Shown piece by piece: positions 1-8,821 of a stretch of 64,000 bases of DNA; positions within the stretch are counted from its first letter, which is position 1; each line of letters begins with the position of its first letter. Below the pieces are notes generated by a model that worked only from the letters and a program-made list of their open reading frames with translations, did no database searches and was not told the origin of the DNA. A program made the position numbers and the translations under genes. The stretch comes from Aquabacter sp040755535 (GTDB lineage Bacteria > Pseudomonadota > Alphaproteobacteria > Rhizobiales > Xanthobacteraceae), in NCBI GenBank assembly GCA_040755535.1, contig JBFMAV010000001.1:62001-126000 (forward strand), written 5' to 3'.

Positions 1-1076
1 ACTTCGTCGAATATGGCTACCAGGTGCCGCGCGCGCTGGCGGCGTTCAAGAAGTGGGTCGGCAGCGAGAAGGTGGTCGCCATCCAGGGCTGGGGCACCGC
101 CGACACCGAGGCGCTGGTTGCCATGGTGACCAAGGAAGAGATTCCCTATTATTCGGGCTCTTACTCCGCCTCCCTCACCGACCCCAAGGGCAAGGTGAAT
201 GAGAAGAGCGAGCGCGCCGCGCCGTTCAACTTCTTCTACGGCCCGTCCTATTCCGACGCCGCCCGCGCCATGGTGCAGTGGGCCGCCGACGACTGGAAGG
301 CGAAGGGCGGGCAGGGCAAGCCCAAATGGGTCCATATGGGCGCCAACCACCCCTATCCCAACTCGCCCAAGGCGGCGGCGGAAGCCTATGCGAAGGAGCT
401 CGGCTTCGAGGTGCTGGACCCCATCACCTTCGCGCTGACCCCCGGTGACTACACCGCCCAGTGCCTCACCCTGAAGCAGTCCGGCGCCAATTACGCCTAT
501 CTCGGCAATACGGCCGGCTCCAACATCTCGGTGCTGAAGGCCTGCGAAACCGCCGGCGTGAAGGTGCAGTTCCTGGGCAATGTGTGGGGCATGGGCGAAG
601 AGGCCATGAAGGCCGCCGGCTCCGCCGCCAACGGCCTTGTCTTCCCGCTGCGCACGGCGGTCACCTGGACCGGCAGCGCGCCGGGCCTTGCGACCTTCAA
701 GGACATTTCCAAAATGTCCGATCCGAGCGGCAACGCCTATCGCACCGTGCATTACATGGCCGCCGTCTGCACCGTCATGTACATGAAGGAAGCCATGGAG
801 TGGGCGGACAAGAATGGCGGCGTGACCGGCGTCAAGATCCGCGACGGCATGTACCAGAAGACCAATTGGGTGCCCAAGGGCACGGAAGGGGTCTGCGTGC
901 CCTCCACCTGGACCACGTCCGATCACCGCCCGACCACCACCGTCGAGCTCTATCGCGCCGTGGTGAAGGGTCCGACGGACGCCCCGCTTGCCGACCTCGT
1001 GAAGAGCGGCACCGTCGCCCTCGACAAGGTCGCCACCGTGCAACTGCCCCGCAAGAGCGAACTTCAGGGCTGGTGA
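1..1076 (+). CDS. ABC transporter substrate-binding protein, branched-chain amino acid type (5' partial)
   Basis: This is the C-terminal part of a periplasmic solute-binding protein of the Leu/Ile/Val-type (HAAT) family. The reading frame is already open at base 3 and no signal peptide is present, so the start lies outside the window. About 357 residues remain. The text has the two-lobe pattern of type I binding proteins, with a Rossmann-like segment on each side (for example the stretch ending GNTAGSNISVLKACETAG). An ATPase of the same transporter class follows on the same strand, so the two probably belong to one operon whose permeases and second ATPase lie upstream. The ligand cannot be read from the sequence. 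A CoA ligase downstream hints at an organic acid, which is an inference only. Confidence 0.85.
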   Translation, partial: FVEYGYQVPRALAAFKKWVGSEKVVAIQGWGTADTEALVAMVTKEEIPYYSGSYSASLTDPKGKVNEKSERAAPFNFFYGPSYSDAARAMVQWAADDWKAKGGQGKPKWVHMGANHPYPNSPKAAAEAYAKELGFEVLDPITFALTPGDYTAQCLTLKQSGANYAYLGNTAGSNISVLKACETAGVKVQFLGNVWGMGEEAMKAAGSAANGLVFPLRTAVTWTGSAPGLATFKDISKMSDPSGNAYRTVHYMAAVCTVMYMKEAMEWADKNGGVTGVKIRDGMYQKTNWVPKGTEGVCVPSTWTTSDHRPTTTVELYRAVVKGPTDAPLADLVKSGTVALDKVATVQLPRKSELQGW

Positions 1077-1120
1077 GAGCGCGCCAGGGCCGTTCTTTCC
1101 GAAGGGCGGCCCCCTCCCGG

Positions 1121-1193
1121 CCCTCCCCTGCACGCGGGAGAGGGCTTTTCCGCCGGTACTTCCAAACACCCTCTCCCGCTTGCGGGGGAGGGG
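1121..1193. repeat. Two GC-rich palindromic repeat units
   Basis: Two hairpin-forming units lie between the binding protein and its ATPase. The first pairs CCCTCCC with GGGAGAGGG at 1121-1144. The second pairs CCCTCTCCCGC (1169-1179) with GCGGGGGAGGGG (1182-1193). A related unit occurs at 2257-2293. This purine/pyrimidine-alternating palindrome is a common dispersed intergenic element in Hyphomicrobiales. Transcribed, it could stabilise or attenuate the operon mRNA between binding-protein and ATPase genes. Confidence 0.6.
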
Positions 1194-1263
1194 TGGGCAG
1201 GAGAAATGCGGCGGAGACTGGAGGCGATTTACGCAAGACAATGCCGATCAGCAGGATGCCGCC

Positions 1264-2112
<849 letters not shown>

Positions 2113-2131
2113 CGCATAGGCACCCGGTGGC

Positions 2132-2225
2132 CGTCATGGCCGGGCTTGACCCGGCCATCCACGGGGTTCCGCCGGGTGCGACATTGGAAGCCCGTGGATG
2201 CCCGGATCAAGTCCGGGCATGACGG
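2132..2225. repeat. Nested inverted repeat (Hyphomicrobiales palindromic element)
   Basis: Two arms of about 33 bases face each other. The left arm (2132-2164) begins CGTCATGGCCGGGCTTGA. The right arm (2191-2225) is its inverted, slightly diverged copy ending GTCCGGGCATGACGG. Each arm is itself palindromic around CTTGA/TCAAG. This nested structure, with GTCATG at the outer ends, is typical of mobile palindromic elements scattered through Xanthobacteraceae and Bradyrhizobiaceae genomes. Confidence 0.75.
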
Positions 2226-2256
2226 TCTGGCAGCCCCGAAGCCGCGCAGGTCAGTG

Positions 2257-2293
2257 CTCCCTCTCCGCCTGCGGGCAAGGGTTGGAGAGGGGG
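2257..2293. repeat. Third copy of the GC-rich palindromic repeat
   Basis: CTCCCTCTCC (2257-2266) pairs with GGAGAGGGGG (2284-2293) with one mismatch. It resembles the units at 1121-1193 and lies just upstream of the CoA ligase ribosome binding site. Confidence 0.5.
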
Positions 2294-2333
2294 AAGGCCG
2301 GGAGCAGCCGGACCAGACTCGCAGAGAGGCAAG

Positions 2334-3581
2334 ATGACCGACACGACGCGCTTCTACGACGCCCTCGAAACCCGCGATCCCCAGGAACGGGAAGGCGCGC
2401 TGATGGCGGCTCTGCCGTCGCAGATCGCTACGGCGAAGACGCGCTCGGCTTATTTCGCGGACCTGCTGAAGGATGTAGACCCCGGCGCGGTCACGAGCCG
2501 CGCCGCTCTGGCGACGCTGCCCGTCACCCGCAAGTCCGACTTGCCCTTCCTTCAGCCCAAGAGCCTGCCCTTCGGCGGCCTGAACGGGACAAAGCCCGGC
2601 GACCTCGCCCGCATCTTCATGTCGCCCGGGCCGATTTATGATCCGGAAGGCCGGCGCCCCGATTATTGGCGCTTCGCCCGCGCCTTGTTCGCTTGCGGCT
2701 TCCGCGCGGGCGAGATCCTGCACAACACCTTTTCCTATCACCTGACCCCCGCCGGCTCCATGATGGAGGGCGGCGCCCATGCGCTCGGCTGCGCCGTCAT
2801 TCCGGCGGGCGTGGGCCAGACGGACCTGCAATTGCGGGCCATCGCGGACATCCGTCCCCACGGCTATGCCGGCACCCCGTCCTTCCTCAGGATCCTTGTG
2901 GACAAGGCGCGGGAGGAGGGCACCGACATTTCCTCGCTCACGAAGGCGCTGGTGACCGGCGAAGCCTTCCTTCCCGCCCAGCGCGCCGCCTTCCGCGACG
3001 CCGGCATCGTGGCCCGCCAGAGCTATGGCTCCGCCGATCTCGGCCTCGTTGCCTATGAGAGCGAGGCGGAGGAGGGGATGATCCTCGACGAGCATGTCAT
3101 CGTCGAAATCCTGCGTCCCGGCACCGGCGATCCGGTGGAGACCGAGGGCGAGGTGGGAGAAGTGGTGGTCACGCTGCTGGAGGCCGATTATCCCCTCGTG
3201 CGTTTCGCCACGGGCGATCTGTCCGCCATCATGCCCGGCCTCAGCCCGTGCGGACGCACCAATGCCCGGCTGCGCGGCTGGATGGGGCGCGCGGACCAGG
3301 TGACCAAGATCCGCGGCATGTTCGTTCACCCCGTCCAGGTGAGCGCGGCGGTGAAGAAGCACCCGGCGGTGGCGAAGGCGCGCCTGGTCGTCACCCATGA
3401 CGGCACCAGCGACGACATGGTGCTGGAGGTGGAAGTGGCGGACGCCTCCGCCCTTTCGCAGGATGCGCTGCTCGACGACCTCAGGGCCGCCACCAAGCTG
3501 CGCGGGCGCCTTAGCCTGGTGACGCCCGGCACCCTCAACGAGGATGCGAAGACGATCGAGGATCGCCGGACGGTCGGGTGA
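2334..3581 (+). CDS. PaaK-like AMP-binding CoA ligase
   Basis: Predicted cytoplasmic acyl-adenylate/CoA ligase (415 residues) of the phenylacetate-CoA ligase family. The start is an ATG seven bases after GAGAGG. Family landmarks are YGSADLG in the central domain (in the place of the Y-G-x-T/S-E motif), the hinge TGDLSAI, and the C-terminal RADQVTKIRGMFVHP stretch typical of PaaK C-domains. The glycine/threonine-rich phosphate loop of most ligases (SSGTTG) is not present; the equivalent position reads MSPGPIYDPEG. This variant occurs in a PaaK-like subgroup of unknown substrate. It follows HAAT transporter genes, so it may activate the imported acid. Adenylation activity is an inference. Confidence 0.8.
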   Translation: MTDTTRFYDALETRDPQEREGALMAALPSQIATAKTRSAYFADLLKDVDPGAVTSRAALATLPVTRKSDLPFLQPKSLPFGGLNGTKPGDLARIFMSPGPIYDPEGRRPDYWRFARALFACGFRAGEILHNTFSYHLTPAGSMMEGGAHALGCAVIPAGVGQTDLQLRAIADIRPHGYAGTPSFLRILVDKAREEGTDISSLTKALVTGEAFLPAQRAAFRDAGIVARQSYGSADLGLVAYESEAEEGMILDEHVIVEILRPGTGDPVETEGEVGEVVVTLLEADYPLVRFATGDLSAIMPGLSPCGRTNARLRGWMGRADQVTKIRGMFVHPVQVSAAVKKHPAVAKARLVVTHDGTSDDMVLEVEVADASALSQDALLDDLRAATKLRGRLSLVTPGTLNEDAKTIEDRRTVG

Positions 3582-3582
3582 C

Positions 3583-4185
3583 CTACTTCTTCTTGAACTC
3601 GGCCTCAATGCGAAGTTCCACCTCGTCGCCGAGCATGGGCAAATAGGCGGTCATGCCGAAATCCGAGCGCTTGATCTTCGCAGTCGCATCGAAGCCGACC
3701 GTGTAGACCTTGTCGACCGGCCCGAAGCCGGCCTGATTGAAGGTCGCGTCCAGCGTCACGGGCTTCGTGACGCCGCGCAGCGTCAGGTCGCCGGTGATGC
3801 GCGCCTTGCGTCCGGTCGCCTCGATCCGGGTCGACTTGAAGGTTGCTGCTGGGAATTTCGCCACGTCGAAGAAGTCCGGCGCCTTGAGAGTGGCGTCGAG
3901 CGCGGGATCGAGCGTGCCCACCTTGTCCATGGGAATCGTCACTTCGACCCGGCTCGCCGTCGGCGTCTTCGCATCAAGGGTGAGCGTGCCGGTAATGGCG
4001 GGCAGGATGCCGCTATAGGTGGAAAATCCGAGATGCCTGAGGCTCCAGGTGACCCGAGTGTGGCCGGGGTCCGCCTGATAGGTGCCCGGCGAAACCTGAA
4101 GCGGGCTCGTCGTCATTTCCTGGGCCGTCAGGGGAGACGCGAGGCACAGGACGGCAGCGAAGGCGGCAAGCGGCAGATGCTTCAT
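3583..4185 (-). CDS. YceI-family periplasmic protein
   Basis: A 200-residue exported protein of the YceI family, which forms a lipocalin-like barrel that binds polyisoprenoid-type lipids. The ATG at 4185 follows GGAGAGG on the minus strand and opens a clear signal peptide (MKHLPLAAFAAVLCLASPLTAQ). The mature part shows the family pattern: GTYQADPGHTRVTWSLRHLG near the start, then TGDLTLRGVTKPVTLDATF and a closing strand near DEVELRIEAEF. It converges with the CoA ligase with a single base between the stop codons. The true ligand is unknown; some homologues act in quinone or isoprenoid handling or acid stress. Confidence 0.9.
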   Translation of the reverse strand: MKHLPLAAFAAVLCLASPLTAQEMTTSPLQVSPGTYQADPGHTRVTWSLRHLGFSTYSGILPAITGTLTLDAKTPTASRVEVTIPMDKVGTLDPALDATLKAPDFFDVAKFPAATFKSTRIEATGRKARITGDLTLRGVTKPVTLDATFNQAGFGPVDKVYTVGFDATAKIKRSDFGMTAYLPMLGDEVELRIEAEFKKK

Positions 4186-4442
4186 GGGAGCCTCTCCTAA
4201 GGTCAGGGGTGGCTGTGATGCCTCCGCGAAACGGCAGGAGAAAGGCGGGCGAAGGACGCGGCGCCGTCCGTGGCCAGCCTCCCCCGCACCGCCTTGCAGT
4301 CCCATCCGGCCGTGCAGGATTTCAGCCTTTCGCCGTAAGGCTTAAGCGGGCTATCTTGACCTTCGATCGCATGCTCTTCCCGCACGCCGGCCGTCCGCCT
4401 GAAACTGCTCCAGGCTGCGGTGTTGAACCTGAGGCTGTTCTT

Positions 4443-4844
4443 ATGAAGACGACGTTCGTTTTGCTCGCGGCCGGTATCAGCCTTGCCGCCGCCGGTTGCT
4501 CCACGACCACGCCTGCCCAGGAAAAACAGGACGCCCTCACCACGGCGGGCTTCCATAAGCGCGTGGCCGACACGCCGGCGAAGGTCGCCTCGATGAATGC
4601 GATGCCTTCCAACAGCTTCGTCCGGCAGACCCAGAAGGGACAGACCGTCTATCTTTATGCCGACCCAAGCGGCTGCAACTGCATCTATTACGGCACGGAG
4701 GACAATTATGGCCTCTACCAGCAGGCGCGCTACCAGCAGCGCATGACCGACATGGCGGCGCGGGCCCCCATTGTGGATGACCCGATCATCTTCGACTATG
4801 GCTTCGATTATGGGCCGTGGGGCGGGCCGTTCTTTCCCTATTGA
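4443..4844 (+). CDS. Small outer-membrane-type lipoprotein, unknown function
   Basis: Predicted lipoprotein of 133 residues. The ATG at 4443 begins a short signal sequence ending in a lipobox, AAAGC, with the acylated cysteine at about residue 19. Serine and threonines follow it, which favours outer-membrane sorting. The mature part has an odd Cys-x-Cys (GCNCIYYG) and a Gly/Tyr/Phe/Pro-rich tail (DYGFDYGPWGGPFFPY). I do not recognise a family with certainty; similar short lipoproteins are frequent and uncharacterised in Hyphomicrobiales. It stands alone between two minus-strand genes and so has its own promoter. Confidence 0.75.
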   Translation: MKTTFVLLAAGISLAAAGCSTTTPAQEKQDALTTAGFHKRVADTPAKVASMNAMPSNSFVRQTQKGQTVYLYADPSGCNCIYYGTEDNYGLYQQARYQQRMTDMAARAPIVDDPIIFDYGFDYGPWGGPFFPY

Positions 4845-4868
4845 GTCCAGCGAAGCGGCGGGGGCGAT

Positions 4869-6152
4869 CTACTCCGCCGCGTCCGCCCCTTTTGAGCCCA
4901 CCCCGTACCGCTTCTCCACATAGTCCTCCACCAGCGCGCGGAACTCCTGCTGGATGTTGGGACCACGCAAGGTGACGGCCTTCTTGCCGTCGATGAAGAC
5001 GGGTGCAGAGGGGGTTTCACCCGTGCCGGGAAGCGAGATGCCGATATCGGCGTGCTTGCTCTCGCCCGGCCCGTTCACGATGCAGCCCATGACCGCGACG
5101 TTCAACGCCTCGACGCCGGGATAGGATTTTTTCCATTCCGGCATGCGCTCGCGGATCATGTCCTGAACGCTCTGCGCCAGTTCCTGGAAGACGGTCGACG
5201 TGGTGCGGCCGCAGCCGGGGCAGGCGGCGACCAGCGGCACGAAGGTCCGCAGGCCCATGGTCTGGAGGATTTCCTGCGCCACCTGCACCTCGCGGGTGCG
5301 GTCGCCATTGGGCTCCGGGGTGAGGGACACGCGGATCGTGTCGCCGATGCCGGCCTGGAGCACCACGCCCATGGCGGCGGTGGATGCGACGATGCCCTTC
5401 GAGCCCATGCCGGCCTCGGTGAGGCCGAGATGCAGCGCGTAATCGGAGCGACGCGAGAGTTCCGAATAGACCGCGATCAGATCCTGCACTGCCGAGACCT
5501 TGGCGGAGAGGATGATGCGATTGCGCGGCAGGCCGATCTCCTCGGCCAGCGCGGCGGAGAGCAGGGCCGAGCGCACCAGGGCCTCGCGGGTCACCGCCCG
5601 CGCCTCGGCGGGCTTCGGCAGGCGGGCATTCTCGTCCATGAGGCGGGTGAGCAATTCGCTGTCCAGCGAGCCCCAGTTGGCGCCGATGCGCACCGGTTTG
5701 TCGTGGCGGATGGCGGTTTCGACGATGGCGGCGAACTGCCGGTCCTTCTTGTCGCCGAAACCCACGTTTCCGGGATTGATGCGGTACTTGGCAAGCGCCT
5801 CCGCGCATGCGGGGTGCTCAGCGAGCAGGGTGTGACCGATATAATGGAAGTCGCCCACCAGCGGCACGTCGATGCCCATGGCAAGGAGCTTGTCGTGGAT
5901 GTGGGGCACGGCGGCCGCGGATTCGGACCGGTCCACGGTGATGCGCACGATCTCCGACCCGGCGCGGGCGAGCGCCGCGACCTGACGCACGGTCGCGTCG
6001 ATATCCGCCGTGTCGGTATTGGTCATGGACTGCACGACCACGGGCGCGTCACCACCCACCATCACCCGGCCCACGGGCACGCCTACGGTCGCCTTGCGCC
6101 GGGCCGGCCCGGCGTCCAGCAGTTCGTCGGTCACGACGGGGCACTGGCTCAT
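4869..6152 (-). CDS. ispG: 4-hydroxy-3-methylbut-2-enyl diphosphate synthase (IspG/GcpE)
   Basis: Reduces methylerythritol cyclodiphosphate to HMBPP in the non-mevalonate isoprenoid pathway, a cytosolic [4Fe-4S] enzyme. The ATG at 6152 follows AGAGG and gives 427 residues, normal for the proteobacterial form. The N-terminal barrel opens with VQSMTNTDTADI. The iron-sulfur domain carries CPGCGRTTS and, further on, the third cysteine in MGCIVNGPGE with its conserved NGPGE glutamate. Upstream sequence also stays open for 28 codons without a ribosome binding site, so I rejected the longer start. It is a single gene here, apparently monocistronic. Confidence 0.97.
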   Translation of the reverse strand: MSQCPVVTDELLDAGPARRKATVGVPVGRVMVGGDAPVVVQSMTNTDTADIDATVRQVAALARAGSEIVRITVDRSESAAAVPHIHDKLLAMGIDVPLVGDFHYIGHTLLAEHPACAEALAKYRINPGNVGFGDKKDRQFAAIVETAIRHDKPVRIGANWGSLDSELLTRLMDENARLPKPAEARAVTREALVRSALLSAALAEEIGLPRNRIILSAKVSAVQDLIAVYSELSRRSDYALHLGLTEAGMGSKGIVASTAAMGVVLQAGIGDTIRVSLTPEPNGDRTREVQVAQEILQTMGLRTFVPLVAACPGCGRTTSTVFQELAQSVQDMIRERMPEWKKSYPGVEALNVAVMGCIVNGPGESKHADIGISLPGTGETPSAPVFIDGKKAVTLRGPNIQQEFRALVEDYVEKRYGVGSKGADAAE

Positions 6153-6573
6153 GGACAACCTCTTTGGAAACCACGCGGCTGGAGGGGCCGGCATTGCCCC
6201 GTCGTCCTGTCGTCCGACGAGGCCCATACGGGCCACGCCCGCAGTGTCGGCTTCTACCTGAGATGGGAAGTCGAGGCCAGTGGCGGCGTCGCGCGGGCGC
6301 GCACGTCTTATTGCAGCCGCGCGCGCTGTCAGACGGCGGGGGAGATCACAAGCGCGTCAATGCCACATCCCCCGGCGTTGCTCCCGCACGGCCTTCGGGG
6401 GATCAGGCAGGAAATTCACACCATCAGGCATTCGTCTGTGCCAGGCCGCTCCCTACCGTTTGGGCGCGATGCAGCCAGGGCGCGCCCCGCCCACCATCCG
6501 CTCGAAAATGAGGATCACGGTTGGGAGAGACCTCCGGAGCTGCGTCGCGTCACTCGCGACAAGGAAATGCCTC
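6153..6573. other. Divergent intergenic region ispG / DUF2147 gene
   Basis: A 421-base gap between the start of ispG and the start of the DUF2147 gene. It must hold two divergent promoters. The only structure I can point to is a 6-base-pair hairpin GTCGCG/CGCGAC (6544-6560) directly before the AAGGAA ribosome binding site. I see no convincing protein, tRNA or riboswitch here. Confidence 0.4.
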
Positions 6574-7044
6574 GTGCTCAAAACGATCAGAGCCACCTTG
6601 AATACCGGCGCGCTTGCCGTGGGCGTGTTGGCGTTGTCCATCGCCTCCGGATTCGGCCAGGCCTCCGCGCCGAACGAGATCGTCGGCGTCTGGGAAGCGG
6701 AGAATGGCAACATCAAGCTGGAGATGTTCGATGCCGGCGGCAGCTATTCCGCGCGGATGATCTACGGAAAGCTTGTCGTGGAAGAGGATGGCAAGACCTT
6801 CAAGAAGGACAGTCTCAATCCCAATCCCGCGTTGCGCAGCCGCTCCCTGGAGGGGATCGTCTTCGTCACTGATCTCAAATGGGACGCGGCCGACCGCCGC
6901 TGGGAAGGCGGAAGCTTCTACAGCGGCGCGACCGGGCAGACCATGTCCGCCCAGGCCGAGATGGTTGGCGGGCGGATGGAGGTGCGCGTTTTTATGGGGA
7001 CGCCCATGCTCGGGCAGACGATGCTGTTTCATCGCGTGCCGTGA
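6574..7044 (+). CDS. DUF2147 family exported protein
   Basis: Exported protein of 156 residues in the DUF2147 family (small periplasmic beta-rich proteins of unknown function). I place the start at GTG 6574, eight bases after AAGGA, giving a signal peptide (hydrophobic core LAVGVLALSIASGFGQASA). An ATG at 6508 would add 22 residues of unlikely leader. The mature domain has the family's landmarks: GVWEAENGNIKLEMF at the front, NPNPALRSRSLEGI in the middle, and WEGGSFYSGATGQT followed by a closing LGQTMLFHRV. No neighbour suggests a role. Confidence 0.75.
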   Translation: MLKTIRATLNTGALAVGVLALSIASGFGQASAPNEIVGVWEAENGNIKLEMFDAGGSYSARMIYGKLVVEEDGKTFKKDSLNPNPALRSRSLEGIVFVTDLKWDAADRRWEGGSFYSGATGQTMSAQAEMVGGRMEVRVFMGTPMLGQTMLFHRVP

Positions 7045-7139
7045 CGGCGGGGAGGGACGCGGCACCCGCGTCCGCCATTCCGCGGTCGGCGCGGGACGGA
7101 AGTGTCGGCGGAGCGAGCTTTCTGTCGGGTCAATGGGCG

Positions 7140-7916
7140 CTAAACGAGCATCTGCATGTCTCCGTCCACTGCGATCGCCTGGCCGGAAATGCTCGCGCCG
7201 AGAGGGGAGGCGAGAAACACGGCCATGTTGGCGAGGTGCTGAGGCGGAATCAGCCGCTTCAGCGAGGTTGCCGAGAGCGCCATGGACTGGACCTCCTCAA
7301 TGGACATATTGCGCTCCCGCGCCTTGTTCTCGAACACAGAACGGATGCGCGGCCCGTCCACGGAGCCGGGCAGAATGGCATTGGCGCGGATGCCGAATTC
7401 TCCAAGTTCCATGGCGAGCGATTTGATGAAGCCAACAACGCCCCATTTCGCCGCCGCGTAGGGGGAGCGAAGGGGAAAGCCAAAACGCCCGGCGGCGGAG
7501 GAGATGCCAATGATCGAGGCATTCTGGCTGTGCTTCAGAGCCGGGACAGCCAGGCGGGTGACGTTGAAGTGGCCCGTGATATCGACCGCCAGGGTGCGGT
7601 CCCAGTCGTCCGGGCTGATCTGGTCCACACGACCGGTGGGCCCGGCGATGCCCGCATTGTTCACCAGAGCGTCGAGCCCGCCCAAACGGGCGAGCGCAGC
7701 GCCCATGAAGCGTTCAACCGCCGCTCGGTCCGAGACATCGCAGAAAACCCCGTGAGCGCCGGGTGCGTTCTGCCCCAGCGCGGCGAGAGCCGCTTCATCC
7801 ACGTCACACACTTCGACTCTGGCGCCTTCCTTCAGAAAGGCACGGGCGATCTCCAGCCCAATGCCGCCCGCGCCCGCCGTGATCACGGTTCGAAGATTGC
7901 CGATGCCGACGTCCAT
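7140..7916 (-). CDS. SDR-family NAD(P)-dependent oxidoreductase
   Basis: Classical short-chain dehydrogenase (258 residues), cytoplasmic, oxidising or reducing an alcohol/ketone. The ATG at 7916 follows AGGGAG. It has a nucleotide-binding AGAGGIG near residue 15, a conserved NNAGIAG, a catalytic serine in GISSAAG and the active-site YAAAK. The C-terminus ends GQAIAVDGDMQML as is usual. It lies 31 bases downstream of the GntR regulator on the same strand, so the two are probably cotranscribed and divergent from the transporter operon. It most likely catalyses one step of the same catabolic pathway; the substrate is unknown. Confidence 0.9.
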   Translation of the reverse strand: MDVGIGNLRTVITAGAGGIGLEIARAFLKEGARVEVCDVDEAALAALGQNAPGAHGVFCDVSDRAAVERFMGAALARLGGLDALVNNAGIAGPTGRVDQISPDDWDRTLAVDITGHFNVTRLAVPALKHSQNASIIGISSAAGRFGFPLRSPYAAAKWGVVGFIKSLAMELGEFGIRANAILPGSVDGPRIRSVFENKARERNMSIEEVQSMALSATSLKRLIPPQHLANMAVFLASPLGASISGQAIAVDGDMQMLV

Positions 7917-7947
7917 GGCGTGTCTCCCTATGGCCGGGTGGATTTGG

Positions 7948-8700
7948 TCAGTCCGGAAGGATGCCGCGAGACAGGATGAAGTCCCCGGCACTCCAGATAT
8001 CGGCCACCAGGGCGGCGCGGGCGCCGTCCTGGTCGCGGGCCTGCAGGGCGCGTATCAGCGCCGCATGGTGGATATGGGCCTCGCCCTGCCGAACCCGGTC
8101 CGGACTCGCACAAAAATCGAGATTCAGGACCGGGCCGATTTGCAGCCATAGCCCCTCGATCATCTGGAACAGGGTAGGGAGGTGCGCCGCACGATAGAGC
8201 GCGAAATGCAATTGCTTGTTGTTGTCCATGGCGCGCGGGCCATTGGGCTGCGCTTCTTCGCGTTCGGCCGCGAAAAGCCGCTCAAACCGGACGATGTCAG
8301 CAATCTCGTCGGCGCTGGCCTGGGCGGCGGCGGTCGCGGCGGCGAGCCCTTCCAGGCTGGCGCGGATCAGGCGCAGCTCCTCGAACCGCGCCCGCGACAT
8401 GAGCGGCACGCGCACCGCCCGGTTCGGCAACACTTCAAGGGCATTTTCCGCCACAAGCCGCGACACCGCCTCTCGAACCGGCATGGCGCTGGTGCCGATC
8501 GCACCGGCCAACCCTCGCAAGGTGAAGCGTTCCCCGGGGGCCGCGCGGCCCGCCAGCAGCAGTTCCTTCAAATCTCCATAGACCTGGTCGGCCAGGGTCT
8601 GGCGCACGATGCGGGTGATGCGTGCGTCGAGGGGCCTCGGGCCGGCACGCTCGGCGGAGGGGACACGAAGGAGATCCACGTCGGTTGTCTTGTCTTCCAT
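7948..8700 (-). CDS. GntR-family transcriptional regulator, FCD (FadR) subfamily
   Basis: DNA-binding regulator of 250 residues. The N-terminal winged helix (about residues 35-100) shows GERFTLRGLAGAIGTSAMPVREAVSRLVAE, the GntR recognition-helix pattern. The C-terminal FCD domain (about 105-235) is helical, with metal/ligand-type histidines in QLHFALYRAAH and AHIHHAALIRAL. The gene is divergent from the ABC operon beginning at 8822, and a palindrome lies in the shared promoter. This predicts repression of both sides, relieved by a pathway acid. Start: ATG 8700. Confidence 0.92.
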   Translation of the reverse strand: MEDKTTDVDLLRVPSAERAGPRPLDARITRIVRQTLADQVYGDLKELLLAGRAAPGERFTLRGLAGAIGTSAMPVREAVSRLVAENALEVLPNRAVRVPLMSRARFEELRLIRASLEGLAAATAAAQASADEIADIVRFERLFAAEREEAQPNGPRAMDNNKQLHFALYRAAHLPTLFQMIEGLWLQIGPVLNLDFCASPDRVRQGEAHIHHAALIRALQARDQDGARAALVADIWSAGDFILSRGILPD

Positions 8701-8708
8701 CTGGGTCG

Positions 8709-8736
8709 TCTGCTATGTGTGATCACAGATAACAGA
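8709..8736. promoter_or_regulatory. Candidate GntR operator palindrome
   Basis: An imperfect dyad centred on TGTGATCACA (8718-8727). The flanks continue the symmetry (TCTG at 8709-8712 against CAGA at 8733-8736, TAT against ATA). It sits in the divergent promoter between the GntR gene and the binding-protein gene, where a FadR-type autoregulator would bind. The assignment is an inference from symmetry and position. Confidence 0.6.
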
Positions 8737-8821
8737 TCGCCGAGCCAATCGGCAATCATCCCGGTGCAGACAGGCGCAAAATCCTGTCGCTTCAAACGCC
8801 GGGTATAAGGGAGGATCCGCC

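Noticed and set aside
5052..6872. A 606-codon plus-strand frame across ispG and the following gap
   Set aside because: Composition is typical of antisense frames, and it covers a conserved minus-strand ispG.
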